A DNA stretch of 64,000 bases from an uncultured Clostridia bacterium (GCA_934155265.1 CAKPGU010000002.1:1-64000), one strand, 5' to 3'; positions 49,494 through 58,357 are shown, numbered from the stretch's first letter. The notes: generated from the sequence alone by a model not told the origin. Numbers and translations are program-made.

Positions 49494-49522
49494 ATTTTAT
49501 AATTATTATTGTAAACTGTCAA
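49494..49522 (-). promoter_or_regulatory. Promoter of rny
   Basis: TTGACA and TAAAAT on the minus strand are spaced by 17 bases, about 95 bases before the start codon, leaving an AT-rich leader. Confidence 0.7.
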
Positions 49523-49528
49523 GAGGTT

Positions 49529-50182
49529 TTATACATTTTTTAATGAAATCATTTTATCATCAAATTTATTAATCATCTTCGCACAATTCACTAGTTCCTT
49601 TGATGCTTTTTTGCTTACATTTTGTTCTGTTTTATACTTAACTTTATGTTCGAAACTTGCCCAGAAGTCCATTGCCATTGTTCTTATTTGTATTTCACAT
49701 TTAACATAAATTGTTTTTTGTGTCAATTTTACTGGCACTTCTACAATCATATGATAACTTGAATATCCGCTTGGTTTTGGATTTGTTACATAATCTTTCT
49801 CTTTTAATATATGTAATTCTGGCATTTGTTTTATTAAATCTCTTATAAAAAATATATCATCTTTTAGTGTACATACTATTCTCATTCCTGCTATATCATT
49901 TATTTTATCTATTAAATTTAAATATGTTTTGTCATATTTTTTCTTTTCCATTTTTTTTACTATACTTTTTGGTTCTTTTATTCTTGTATCAATATGATCA
50001 ATCAAGTCATAATTATACATTATTTGAAATTCATCTTTTATTATATTCATTTGTGTAATTAATTGGTTTAATGCTGATTTGTAAAAAAACATGAGTTTTT
50101 CAAATGGTTCTTCTTTAACATCCAACATTTCCTCTTTATTTTCTAAAAAGTTTTCAATTGTTATTAAATCATTTTCTCTCAT
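49529..50182 (-). CDS. relQ: Small alarmone synthetase, RelQ/YjbM type
   Basis: A 217-residue single-domain (p)ppGpp synthetase. RIKEPKSIVKKM (67-78) is the ATP loop, DIAGMRIVC the metal site region, NPKPSGYSSYHMIVE the substrate loop, and KCEIQIRTMAMDFWAS the ExQIRT motif. No hydrolase domain is present. RelQ enzymes are allosterically activated by pppGpp and respond to cell-wall stress. It is one of three RelA/SpoT-family genes here. Confidence 0.93.
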   Translation of the reverse strand: MRENDLITIENFLENKEEMLDVKEEPFEKLMFFYKSALNQLITQMNIIKDEFQIMYNYDLIDHIDTRIKEPKSIVKKMEKKKYDKTYLNLIDKINDIAGMRIVCTLKDDIFFIRDLIKQMPELHILKEKDYVTNPKPSGYSSYHMIVEVPVKLTQKTIYVKCEIQIRTMAMDFWASFEHKVKYKTEQNVSKKASKELVNCAKMINKFDDKMISLKNV

Positions 50183-50335
50183 ACTCCAAATTCCTTTCTT
50201 AATATTTGGTAACTTTTTCTAATTGTATTTTATATATAGTTTGTTATCAAAGTATTCCTTTTTTGTGTTCTTTTCGTGAATTGTTTTCTCTTGATTATTT
50301 TCTTCAAATTCAATTAACTTCCTTCTTAATTTTTA

Positions 50336-50364
50336 TTGAATTTTATATTCTTTACTGATATAAT
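50336..50364 (+). promoter_or_regulatory. Promoter of deoD
   Basis: TTGAAT and TATAAT are separated by 17 bases; the ATG lies about 33 bases downstream behind AAGGAGG. Confidence 0.75.
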
Positions 50365-50396
50365 AATTTTGATTTTAATTTATAAGGAGGTATTTT

Positions 50397-51119
50397 ATGT
50401 CTACACCACATAATGAAGCAAATTTAGGTGATATTGCAAAAACAGTTATAATGCCCGGAGATCCGCTTCGTGCCAAATATATAGCTGAAAATTTTCTTGA
50501 TAACTATAAATTAGTTAATTCAGTAAGAGGAATTTATGCATATACCGGAAAATATAAAGGAAAAGAACTTACTGTTATGGCTTCTGGTATGGGAATGCCA
50601 AGTATGGGAATCTATTCCTATGAATTATATAAATTTTATGAAGTTGAAAATATAATTCGTATAGGCTCTTGCGGAGGCTATAAACCTGACTTAAAACTAT
50701 TTGATATTGTTCTTGCTGAAACTACTTTTTCTGAAAGTAATTTTGCATTAACACTTAATAATGAAGATTGTCATATTGTTTCAAGTAGTAAAGATTTAAA
50801 TGCTATTATTGCAGATTCATCAAAAGAAAACAACATTAATATTCGTGTTGGAAATACTGTTTGCACAGATTGTTTTGATGTCTACATGACTGATGTTAAT
50901 AAATTTTTAGAAAGAATCCCTGAAGGTTTTAATCCACTTTCTGCTGAAATGGAAGCCTTTGCACTTTTCTATGTTGCTAAAATTTTAAATAAAAAAGCCG
51001 CATGTTTGATGAGTGTTGTTGATTCTAAATATATTAAAGAAATTGCTACACCAGAAGAACGTCAAACTGGTCTTAATAATATGATAAAACTCGCTCTCGA
51101 AACTAGTTTGAAAATATAA
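50397..51119 (+). CDS. deoD: Purine nucleoside phosphorylase DeoD
   Basis: A 240-residue hexameric-type phosphorylase that splits purine (deoxy)nucleosides with phosphate in salvage. MSTPHNEANLGDIAKTVIMP is the classic opening, with GDPLRAKYIAENFL for phosphate binding, TGMGMPS-like ASGMGMPSMGIYSYEL, IRIGSCGG and AEMEAFALFYVA for base and ribose binding. It is a single-gene unit with its own promoter and a terminator at 51126. Confidence 0.97.
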   Translation: MSTPHNEANLGDIAKTVIMPGDPLRAKYIAENFLDNYKLVNSVRGIYAYTGKYKGKELTVMASGMGMPSMGIYSYELYKFYEVENIIRIGSCGGYKPDLKLFDIVLAETTFSESNFALTLNNEDCHIVSSSKDLNAIIADSSKENNINIRVGNTVCTDCFDVYMTDVNKFLERIPEGFNPLSAEMEAFALFYVAKILNKKAACLMSVVDSKYIKEIATPEERQTGLNNMIKLALETSLKI

Positions 51120-51125
51120 TCAGAA

Positions 51126-51152
51126 AAAGAACAACCTAAACAAGTTGTTCTT
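51126..51152. terminator. Terminator between deoD and veg
   Basis: AAAGAACAAC and GTTGTTCTTT form a 10-bp stem with an 8-base loop; the right arm overlaps the last codons of veg on the opposite strand. Confidence 0.75.
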
Positions 51153-51444
51153 TCATTTTTCTTCTTTTATTTTCTATAATTATTGGTGGTAATAATGGAC
51201 TATATCCTTCACCATTAAATACATCAACTTCTACAGTTCTTGTAAGTAAATCTGTATACGTATATGATGCAGTTCTGTCGTTCTCCTCATATTTTACTAC
51301 AAAAAGATTTGAATATGCTTTTTCTATTGTACCTTCTTTGGCAAATTCCTTGCTTCTTCCTAATGAACCTTTAACAATTATCTTTTGCCCAATCTTATCA
51401 TTAATATCTGTTTTTAAGTTTGAAATGTCATTTCTACAAATCAT
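51136..51444 (-). CDS. veg: Veg family protein
   Basis: A 102-residue member of the Veg (DUF1021) family. NLKTDINDKIGQKIIVKGSL, RSKEFAKEGTIEKAYSNLFV and TASYTYTDLLTRTVEV align with B. subtilis Veg by order and spacing. Veg promotes biofilm formation and affects spore outgrowth in Bacillus; its molecular action is uncertain. The yabG-veg order is conserved in Firmicutes. A C-terminal extension of about 20 basic residues follows the usual end. It has a strong promoter at 51475. Confidence 0.88.
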   Translation of the reverse strand: MICRNDISNLKTDINDKIGQKIIVKGSLGRSKEFAKEGTIEKAYSNLFVVKYEENDRTASYTYTDLLTRTVEVDVFNGEGYSPLLPPIIIENKRRKMKEQLV

Positions 51445-51474
51445 TAAATCACCTACTTTATCTAAGATAGTTTA

Positions 51475-51503
51475 AATATATCATTTGTAGGTGTTTTTGT
51501 CAA
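51475..51503 (-). promoter_or_regulatory. Promoter of veg
   Basis: On the minus strand TTGACA and TATATT are separated by 17 bases, about 30 bases before the start codon. The 11-bp repeat array lies about 70 bases further upstream. Confidence 0.75.
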
Positions 51504-51573
51504 AGCATGTATTTTATTGTCATTTTTCTGTATTTCGCTCATACCAAGGCTTACAAGTTCTGTAATTATATAT

Positions 51574-51614
51574 GTTACATTTGTATTACATTTATGTTAC
51601 AGAAATATTACATT
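51574..51614 (-). promoter_or_regulatory. Array of 11-bp direct repeats upstream of veg
   Basis: Four units (GTTACATTTGT, ATTACATTTAT, GTTACAGAAAT, ATTACATTC) follow each other with an 11-bp period. The pattern and the distance to the start codon (about 130 bases) closely match the array upstream of the LRR gene (10689-10742). The array overlaps the 3' end of yabG, whose last codons use these bases. Confidence 0.45.
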
Positions 51615-52420
51615 CTTTTTTCCGCGTGCTCCAATACCATTAACTCCTTTTTTTCCATCCCTTAATTCTTCCACAAAATCATCTATCGTAATATATTTAT
51701 TTTTATCTGTTAAAGCTATACTTTTTGCAACTACCAACGGATCTAAAAAATCTATCAATATTCTCGCAGGTGATGAGGCAAAATTAGCTCCCGCATCCAT
51801 TAATGCTTCAAAATAACTCTGACATGCTCCTGCAAATATTACTAAATTCCTTCCATGTTTCTCATCATATCTTCTTGCCTCTTTGACAGTTTGAATAAAA
51901 TGTCTTGAATTTCTATAATTATATATATCTCTATATCTTGCTCCATTTTTTATCATTCCGATCATGCCCGTGTTATTACTAGAATTTCTGGATTATAGAT
52001 TGTAAGTAATCTATATACAACTTTTGATTGCTTATTTTCTGGTATGTTTTTTACAATAGCATTTAATCCCATCTTCTTATAATACATTACTGATTTTTCA
52101 CTATATCTTTTGTCTCCATCTAAATGCAATATCCTTCCCGTATGAACTATTTCTTTTCTTCTGTTATTATATTCTATTTTTTCACTTTCTGCTTTAATGC
52201 TTATTCTTTTTTCAAATTCTTTTTCTCTTATAAGCTGTTCTTCTTTACTTATAATTTGTAAATCTTCTATCGGAGCATCTGCCTCTACTCGTACATCTAT
52301 TCCTTTTAATATTGCAATTTTTTTCTCATTTACTAATTTTAAAATTCTTTTAACTTCAAACATTATATCATTTTTATATGAATTTCTACTAACTATATCA
52401 CCTTTTTTTATTTCACGCAT
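51597..52420 (-). pseudogene. yabG: yabG spore protease gene, split by a frameshift
   Basis: YabG is the sporulation-specific cysteine protease that trims coat proteins. The N-terminal part starts MREIKKGDIVSRNSYKND at 52420 behind AGAGGTGATA and runs to VVYRLLTIYNPEILVIT, then hits a stop at 51962. The C-terminal part resumes in another frame with GMIKNGARYRDIYNYRNSRH, RNLVIFAGACQSYFEALMDA and NFASSPARILIDFLDP. The join reads ACA-C-GGGCATGAT-C-GGA: dropping two extra C residues gives the expected T-GHDG-M sequence. This is either a real double insertion that inactivates the gene or a sequence error. The yabG-veg order supports the identity. Confidence 0.85.
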
Positions 52421-52505
52421 ATTATCACCTCTACTTTTTAAATACAAATTTAGGCTACTATATTTTATTCAATTCGATTTTTTTTGACACAATATTCTAT
52501 AAAAA

Positions 52506-52540
52506 CCAAAAAACACTATCAATTATTGATAGTGTTTTTG
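52506..52540 (-). terminator. Terminator of the tandem Spo0A-domain gene
   Basis: AAAAACACTATCAAT and ATTGATAGTGTTTTT form a perfect 15-bp hairpin with a minimal loop, about 10 bases after the stop codon. Confidence 0.85.
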
Positions 52541-52548
52541 TGACAATA

Positions 52549-53331
52549 TTACATAGTAGAACTCTCTTCTATGTAATCTACAAGGATTACTATAAACTCC
52601 TTGTTTGATGGAATCTTACTATATTCCCCAAACAATTTTTGAAAAAGTTCACTTTTTTCCTCTTTTTTAAAGGTTTTTTCTTTTACTATTCTTATGCAAC
52701 TCACTATACACGAATTACTAATTGTATATTTTTGAGCAGAATTGCAGTAAAGTTTGCCGTCAGGATACTCAATCTTGTTAATAATTTCTTCAATAAGATA
52801 TTTATATCCTTTATAACAGGGAGCAATCCCTACATCTCGTAAAATTTCTTTTACTAAACTTTTTGTTACTTTTTTTTCTTCTTTTGGTTCTTTGAAAAAT
52901 TTTCGAGTTTTTTGCTCCTGTTCGTCCATTCGTCTTACATATTCAGCAAGACAAATTATAAATTCTTTATTCGAAGGAATTTCATTATCCCCAAATATTT
53001 CTTTTAATTTTTCTTTTCTATTCTTGCTGAATATTTTCAATTTCAGTGATTTGACATAGTATTCTACGTGTGTAACTTTTTTCGAATACTTTTCAGAAAC
53101 ATACCCGTATAGCTTGGTATTTGGCTCCTCAATCTGAATAATAATTTCCTCCTTCAGATAATTGTACCCCTTCATTTTTTCATTCAGTCCAATTTCGCTT
53201 AAAACCTCATTCACTATAGCTGTGATTCTCGAATTTTGCTTACCATCTTCGGATTGTTGAATATCATCAATTAATTTTACCAGCATTCTCTCGATTGTTA
53301 TAAGCCGCCTCTCAAATTCCTTGTTTGTCAT
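52549..53331 (-). CDS. Protein with two tandem Spo0A C-terminal-like DNA-binding domains
   Basis: A 260-residue protein. After a short coiled start come two similar halves. Repeat 1 (about 50-147): NEVLSEIGLNEKMKGYNYLK, LYGYVSEKYSKKVTHVEYYV, FGDNEIPSNKEFIICLAEYV. Repeat 2 (about 165-257): EILRDVGIAPCYKGYKYLIE, and FGEYSKIPSNKEFIVILVDYI. The order (E-x-G-x-x-x-x-KGY-x-YL, then the Ser/Val recognition helix, then PSNKEFI) matches the Spo0A effector domain, whose equivalents are GVPAHIKGY and KPTNSEFI. There is no receiver domain. The two copies could bind paired 0A-box-like sites or interfere with Spo0A. Confidence 0.72.
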   Translation of the reverse strand: MTNKEFERRLITIERMLVKLIDDIQQSEDGKQNSRITAIVNEVLSEIGLNEKMKGYNYLKEEIIIQIEEPNTKLYGYVSEKYSKKVTHVEYYVKSLKLKIFSKNRKEKLKEIFGDNEIPSNKEFIICLAEYVRRMDEQEQKTRKFFKEPKEEKKVTKSLVKEILRDVGIAPCYKGYKYLIEEIINKIEYPDGKLYCNSAQKYTISNSCIVSCIRIVKEKTFKKEEKSELFQKLFGEYSKIPSNKEFIVILVDYIEESSTM

Positions 53332-53432
53332 TTTTTGTACCTCACTTTTTATTTTTTATTATGTTACCATCTTTTCTACTTTTTGTCAATGTATTTTATA
53401 TCTGATTATATTTGCAAAAAATATTTTTTTTC

Positions 53433-53461
53433 TTTACTAATACTACTTTCCGTGATATAAT
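53433..53461 (+). promoter_or_regulatory. Promoter of the DUF4364-nth operon
   Basis: TTTACT and TATAAT are spaced by 17 bases, about 30 bases upstream of the ATG at 53493, which has AAAGGAGGG. Confidence 0.75.
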
Positions 53462-53492
53462 AATCCCAGAAATTTGAAAAAGGAGGGCTCTT

Positions 53493-54038
53493 ATGGAAAA
53501 ATCTATAGCAGACTTAGCTGAAAATAAAGTATTAATTTTATACTTGCTAAATAAATTATCAGATGGAATAAAAAATGACAACTTATATAAAATTGTCTCA
53601 TCTGCCAATGGTATTAACTATTTTTATTTTCAAGAATTGTTAACAGATTTAATTGAGACAAACCTAGTTGGTTCCTTTACAAAAGATGAAGATACATTTG
53701 TAAAAATCACTTCAGAAGGTCAAAATTCATTATCACTTACAAAATCACTTTTACCAGGAATTTTGAAATTAAAAGCTGACAATATTTTTAAAGAAGAAGT
53801 TTCAAATATAGCAGAAGAATCTTCAATTGTTACAGAATACATACCAAAAGACGAAAATAATTATACTGTAAAATGTAAAATTGTTGAAAAAACTGAAACA
53901 ATTTTTGAAATTTCTACATTCGCTGGTTCAAGAGATAGAGCTAAGCAAATTTCTGATAATTGGAAAAATAATGCAAATACAATTTATCCAAAAATAATTA
54001 ATTTACTTTTAAACGGAGAAAAAAATGAAGAAAAATGA
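53493..54038 (+). CDS. DUF4364-family protein
   Basis: A 181-residue protein. An N-terminal winged-helix-like part (LAENKVLILYLLNKLSDGIK, YFYFQELLTDLIETNLVGSF, TSEGQNSL) precedes a strand-rich C-terminal part. This matches DUF4364, common in Clostridia, which may be a transcription regulator by its first domain. It overlaps nth by 14 bases, so the two are cotranscribed and translationally coupled. Confidence 0.8.
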   Translation: MEKSIADLAENKVLILYLLNKLSDGIKNDNLYKIVSSANGINYFYFQELLTDLIETNLVGSFTKDEDTFVKITSEGQNSLSLTKSLLPGILKLKADNIFKEEVSNIAEESSIVTEYIPKDENNYTVKCKIVEKTETIFEISTFAGSRDRAKQISDNWKNNANTIYPKIINLLLNGEKNEEK

Positions 54039-54675
54039 TATAAATAAGTTTGTAGAAATATTAAAAAACACTTATCCTGATGCAACTTGTAGTCTAGATT
54101 TCGAAACACCTTTTCAAATGGTTGTTGCAGTTATGCTTTCAGCTCAATGTACTGATGAAAGAGTAAACAAAACTACGCCAACTTTATTTAAAAGATGTAC
54201 AACAATTCAAGATTTTGCAGATATTGATTTAAACGAACTTGAACAAATTATCCATCCATGTGGTTTTTATAAGAATAAAGCCAAAAATATTAAATTATGT
54301 GCTAAACAGGTTTTAGAAAATTTTAATGGTGAAGTTCCTCATACAATGGATGAATTATTGACATTAGCTGGAGTTGGTCGTAAAAGTGCAAATGTAATTT
54401 TACTAGAAGCTTTTGGAATCGCAAATGGCATTGCTGTTGATACTCATGCAAAAAGAATTTCTAACAGACTTGGCCTTTCCTCTAACACTGAACCTGAAAA
54501 AATTGAACAAGATTTGCTAAAAATATTCCCTAAAGAATATTTAAAAGACATAAATCATCTTTTCGTTTGGCATGGCAGAAAAACTTGTGATTCTCGTAAA
54601 CCACATTGTGACAAATGTACAGTTAAAGAATATTGTAAATATTATCAAAAAACTTTAAAGTCTGCTAAAAATTAG
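54025..54675 (+). CDS. nth: Endonuclease III
   Basis: A 216-residue DNA glycosylase/AP lyase for oxidised pyrimidines. The helix-hairpin-helix LLTLAGVGRKSANVIL carries the catalytic lysine, VDTHAKRISNRLGL the catalytic aspartate, and the iron-sulfur loop CDSRKPHCDKCTVKEYC has the C-x6-C-x2-C-x5-C spacing. Length matches the family. The stop overlaps the converging DUF2779 gene by 11 bases. Confidence 0.97.
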   Translation: MKKNDINKFVEILKNTYPDATCSLDFETPFQMVVAVMLSAQCTDERVNKTTPTLFKRCTTIQDFADIDLNELEQIIHPCGFYKNKAKNIKLCAKQVLENFNGEVPHTMDELLTLAGVGRKSANVILLEAFGIANGIAVDTHAKRISNRLGLSSNTEPEKIEQDLLKIFPKEYLKDINHLFVWHGRKTCDSRKPHCDKCTVKEYCKYYQKTLKSAKN

Positions 54676-56167
54676 CAGACTTTATTTCCATAAATTTTTT
54701 CCATATTTTCACCATTGCCCAAGTATCTAATTCACAATACACCAATAACCCTTTTCTTAGTTCCTTTTGTTCTTCTTTTGTTTTTCCTTTTAAACTCAAA
54801 AAAGTATCTGAAGCCTCTTCTCCATTATGTACAACAGGTAAATTATGATAATCAAGTTCAGGATCATTTGGATATAATACTGGTAAAACCTTTTTTATAG
54901 ATGCTGATCCTTGCATTTCTCTCATATAAAATTGTCTTTTCTTAAAAGGTGGTAAAAAATCCACAATATTGTTATTTATTCTTAATAATTCATCTTTTAA
55001 ATCTGGATATAACTTTGCTAGTTCATTTATCCTAGAATGTTCAAAACCTTTATTATAAACTATAACACTTCCATCTTTATCTATATCCTTAATCATACTT
55101 TCTGCAAAATGTCGTAAAAAATCTTTATCATCAATTTCTGCCAAAAATTCTTTGTGTTGAATTTCAGCTCCTTCTTCTTCAACTATATGAAGAGAATATT
55201 GAAATGGTAATTGTTGATATGGTTTTGTACCATCATATTCAGGAATTGCAAGCTGAAATGTCTCAAAATCAATAAAATATAACGGATATTTAAGCGAATT
55301 TAACAATTCCATAATTGGTTCTATTTCAATTTTAGGTTGATGATTATTTATTTCGTAATCTATTTGTTCCAAATATCTTGGATTTAATTTTTCATATTGT
55401 AAATCTCCAAATGAAATTTTTCCTTCATTATACTTTTTAAATTTATCTTTTAACCTCATGCTTCCATATATGTCAAAAACATTTGGTTTTGGTAAATTCC
55501 TTGTACAATATTCCCAATATTCACATTTATATGGTTTCATACAATACATACCAATACTCTCATCTGGTTCATTATCTTCATCATGTTTATCCATAAAATC
55601 ATTAATCTTCTTAATTTTATTTTCTATCTCATCTAACTTTGAATTTGCAATTTCAGTTATATCTTGAATATTAAACAATTTGTTCAGTTCCAGATTTCCA
55701 TATCTAACATATTTTTTATTTATATAAACTATACAAACTTTTTTTACATTGTATCCTAAATTTTTTAATATATAATACTGATATGATGCATCATCTAAAT
55801 AAATATCTTTAATTGATGTTGAACTTTTCACTTCATATATTTCTACACCATCAATATCATTTTTTAATATATCAACACTACAAAAATTATTCTGATATAT
55901 AAAAGATGCTTCTGTTATTATCTTGCTTTTTTGATTTAAAGCTTCTTCTGTATCAAAAACCATTCGAGTTAAATCTTTATTAAATTCAATATTTACATAT
56001 TTTCCAAATATTCCTTTAGCTATTTCGCCAACTGCTGTTCCATTTTTTAAAACTGCATCATTTGCTGTTTGCACTTTTTCTTCTATTTTATATGTATCCA
56101 TCCATAGCATTTTATTACATTGCTTCGCTCTACAATATTTTGATTTTGATAAATATACACTATTCAT
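54665..56167 (-). CDS. DUF2779 protein: Cas4-like nuclease domain plus DnaQ-like domain
   Basis: A protein of about 500 residues. The N-terminal part begins YLSKSKYCRAKQCNKMLWMD and contains VDILKNDIDGVEIYEVKSST, a PD-(D/E)XK nuclease core with the D...E-x-K triad, and later cysteines in MKPYKCEYWEYCTRN, as in Cas4/AddB-type iron-sulfur nucleases. The C-terminal DUF2779 part has YPLYFIDFETFQ (DEDD-type exonuclease motif DxE) and further acidic motifs. DUF2779 proteins are widespread and poorly characterised. The start at 56167 follows AGGAAGGG. It converges on nth. Confidence 0.75.
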   Translation of the reverse strand: MNSVYLSKSKYCRAKQCNKMLWMDTYKIEEKVQTANDAVLKNGTAVGEIAKGIFGKYVNIEFNKDLTRMVFDTEEALNQKSKIITEASFIYQNNFCSVDILKNDIDGVEIYEVKSSTSIKDIYLDDASYQYYILKNLGYNVKKVCIVYINKKYVRYGNLELNKLFNIQDITEIANSKLDEIENKIKKINDFMDKHDEDNEPDESIGMYCMKPYKCEYWEYCTRNLPKPNVFDIYGSMRLKDKFKKYNEGKISFGDLQYEKLNPRYLEQIDYEINNHQPKIEIEPIMELLNSLKYPLYFIDFETFQLAIPEYDGTKPYQQLPFQYSLHIVEEEGAEIQHKEFLAEIDDKDFLRHFAESMIKDIDKDGSVIVYNKGFEHSRINELAKLYPDLKDELLRINNNIVDFLPPFKKRQFYMREMQGSASIKKVLPVLYPNDPELDYHNLPVVHNGEEASDTFLSLKGKTKEEQKELRKGLLVYCELDTWAMVKIWKKFMEIKSANF

Positions 56168-56278
56168 ATATTTTTCCCTTCCTACTTTTATGATACTATA
56201 ATTTAACAAAAATCACAATATTCTAATGTATATTTATTTAAATTTTGAAGATAATACTTTAATAAGAGGTGATATCCT

Positions 56279-56407
56279 TTGACAAATATCAATTGTTCTT
56301 TAGATTGTATTTATCAAATTGATGGAATATGCTCTTATGATATTATTTCTAACTCAAAATTATGCACTTCTTCAGATTGTGCATATTATAGCAAATTAAC
56401 AAAATAA
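56279..56407 (+). CDS. Small cysteine-rich protein, 42 residues
   Basis: A TTG start behind AGAGGTGAT opens MTNINCSLDCIYQIDGICSY and ends KLCTSSDCAYYSKLTK. The pattern C-x3-C-x6-C with a downstream C-x4-C resembles the small Cys proteins of the DUF1540 type found in Clostridia, thought to bind metal. A terminator follows directly. The length, ribosome site and cysteine pattern favour a real gene. Confidence 0.6.
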   Translation: MTNINCSLDCIYQIDGICSYDIISNSKLCTSSDCAYYSKLTK

Positions 56408-56418
56408 TAATTTGCCTT

Positions 56419-56461
56419 ATAACAAAAATCATCCCAAATTTAATTGAGATGATTTTTGTTA
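56419..56461. terminator. Bidirectional terminator between the small Cys gene and spoIIP
   Basis: AACAAAAATCATC and GATGATTTTTGTT form a 13-bp outer stem with a CA/TG inner pair. The right arm overlaps the last codon of spoIIP. Confidence 0.8.
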
Positions 56462-57619
56462 CTTTTTATATTCCTCAAAAACTTTTGCAAGATATTTCAT
56501 ACTATTCATACATTGTTCAAGTGTATTTCCTGTTGCTCCTACTTCTATAATGCAAGCAGCTTTTCCAAGATGCTGATTATATCTTGAATTTCTTACAATC
56601 ATAGTTTTAAATAAGCCTGGATATATTTCATTTGCTTTTTGTTGTAGCTCAATTGCAAATTTCAAATTAGATTGCCAATTAGGGTGATATAAACCACCTC
56701 CATTTGTTCCTATTACAAACATAAGTTGAGCAGCTGTATCCTCTCCTATTTTTACACTTGGATCATAATTACTTTTACTTCCAATTGCATCTCTATGTAA
56801 ATCTATTATAATGTCACTTGGATTTGATTTTAATATATTTTCAACAGTTGTCTTTGACCTTGTATATGAACCTGTATATGCAGGATAATCATGATACGTT
56901 TTATCATGTATAACATTAAATCCATATTCCACTAAATTGTTTGTAAGTTCATCTCCTACTCTTACAACAGAATAATTTAAGTCTGTTGTTCTAAAGTTCC
57001 CAGTCTGTTGATAATTATATTGTTCAGTTGGAGTGTAGCTTTCACATGTATGTGTATGAAAAATTGTAATATTTTCTTTATTTATATCTAGACCAGTATT
57101 CATTATAGATTCATTTATTTCAAAATCAGTTTCATTCTTAATTTTCACTCCATTAATTTCTACATTACAATTTTCTGTTATTGGATTTTGCGTTACAACC
57201 TGTGTTCCCACATCTGTCGACACTGGTTGCGTTTCTTCATTTTTATTTTCTACGTTTGGTTCATTATTATCTTTTGGTTCCTCTGCTGGATTTTCATCTT
57301 TTGCTTGTTCGATTGGAGGCTGTTCTATTTGTGATACTCTAGCCAGTTCAATATTTAATATTTTTCCTGCAAATGTTTCTTTATATTCTTCTTTGTCTTC
57401 TTTTATTACATTATTTGATATGTAATTAGTACTTGCTATCGCAGGAATCTCACTATTTAAACAGCTTACTAATTCTTCTGATAGGTTAATTTGCAAAACT
57501 TCATTTGTTTTAAATTTATTTATTATTTGAGTTATAGCAAATAAAACTATTATAATGCTTATAATTATTGCTATTTTGATTATTGATTTTTTTGCATTTA
57601 TTATTGTAACATTAAACAT
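56459..57619 (-). CDS. spoIIP: Stage II sporulation protein P (peptidoglycan hydrolase)
   Basis: A 386-residue membrane-anchored amidase/endopeptidase that, with SpoIID and SpoIIM, thins septal wall for engulfment. It has an N-terminal membrane segment (about 13-31), a Pro/Glu/Asn-rich linker (about 90-130), and the SpoIIP domain with TIFHTHTCESYTP, IIDLHRDAIG and ACIIEVGATGNT, whose His and Glu residues are the expected zinc ligands and catalytic groups. It is a single-gene transcript. Confidence 0.96.
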   Translation of the reverse strand: MFNVTIINAKKSIIKIAIIISIIIVLFAITQIINKFKTNEVLQINLSEELVSCLNSEIPAIASTNYISNNVIKEDKEEYKETFAGKILNIELARVSQIEQPPIEQAKDENPAEEPKDNNEPNVENKNEETQPVSTDVGTQVVTQNPITENCNVEINGVKIKNETDFEINESIMNTGLDINKENITIFHTHTCESYTPTEQYNYQQTGNFRTTDLNYSVVRVGDELTNNLVEYGFNVIHDKTYHDYPAYTGSYTRSKTTVENILKSNPSDIIIDLHRDAIGSKSNYDPSVKIGEDTAAQLMFVIGTNGGGLYHPNWQSNLKFAIELQQKANEIYPGLFKTMIVRNSRYNQHLGKAACIIEVGATGNTLEQCMNSMKYLAKVFEEYKK

Positions 57620-57684
57620 ATTTCTCTCCTTGTCCTAATGTTCCTATATATAATATATGCTTAATGTTTATAAATTAGAACTAC

Positions 57685-58332
57685 TTATAGCAATCTAGGC
57701 TTAAGTTCTAAATAAATTGGCTTTTCTTCTCTTATCATAGTACTTTTTCCATGACCTGGATACACTATTGTCTCATCAGGTAAAATCATAAGTTTTTTTG
57801 TAATAGAACTTATAACCGCTTCAAAATCACCTGTTGGTACATCAGTTCTTCCCCAAGTTCCTCTAAATAATGTATCTCCTGAAAATAAAAGCTTTTCTTC
57901 TTCAGAATAAAGGCATGAACCTCCAGAAGTATGACCAGGTGTATGAATAACTTTAAACTCCAAATCACCTAAATGAATCAAATCATTATCATCAACACGT
58001 GCATCAGTCTCAATAGTCAATCCTTCTTTGCCTATATATAATGTTAAATTAGTATCTGTATTAAGCAAATTTTCAGCTGCTAATCTATGTGTAACTATTT
58101 GTCCACCACATCTGTTTTTTAATTCCTTAACTCCACCAATGTGATCTCCATGGCAATGTGTTAAATAAATATATTTCAATTTAGCTTGTAGTATATCAAG
58201 CATTTCTACTATTTTATCAACATCTCCTGCTGGGTCTATCACCATTGTTTCTTTTGACTTTTCATCTTGGACTATATAGCAATTTGTTGCATCTCCTATC
58301 CAAGTTTCAATCTTTAGTTCTTTTAAAATCAT
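57685..58332 (-). CDS. MBL-fold hydrolase, glyoxalase II-like
   Basis: A 215-residue metallo-beta-lactamase-fold protein. LTHCHGDHIGG is the HxHxDH metal motif, HTPGHTSGGSC and FSGDTLFRGTWGRTDVP provide the further His and bridging Asp, and VYPGHGKST the last His. These features are those of YqgX-type hydroxyacylglutathione-hydrolase-like enzymes. In species lacking glutathione the true thioester substrate is unsure. In Firmicutes such genes often lie near rel, as here, with the miniature element between. Confidence 0.88.
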   Translation of the reverse strand: MILKELKIETWIGDATNCYIVQDEKSKETMVIDPAGDVDKIVEMLDILQAKLKYIYLTHCHGDHIGGVKELKNRCGGQIVTHRLAAENLLNTDTNLTLYIGKEGLTIETDARVDDNDLIHLGDLEFKVIHTPGHTSGGSCLYSEEEKLLFSGDTLFRGTWGRTDVPTGDFEAVISSITKKLMILPDETIVYPGHGKSTMIREEKPIYLELKPRLL

Positions 58333-58357
58333 TTCTTTCTCCTTTTACTATAAAACA

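Noticed and set aside
54665..56167. Part of a CRISPR-Cas system because of Cas4-like motifs
   Set aside because: No repeats or other cas genes are present and the C-terminal DUF2779 domain identifies a separate family.
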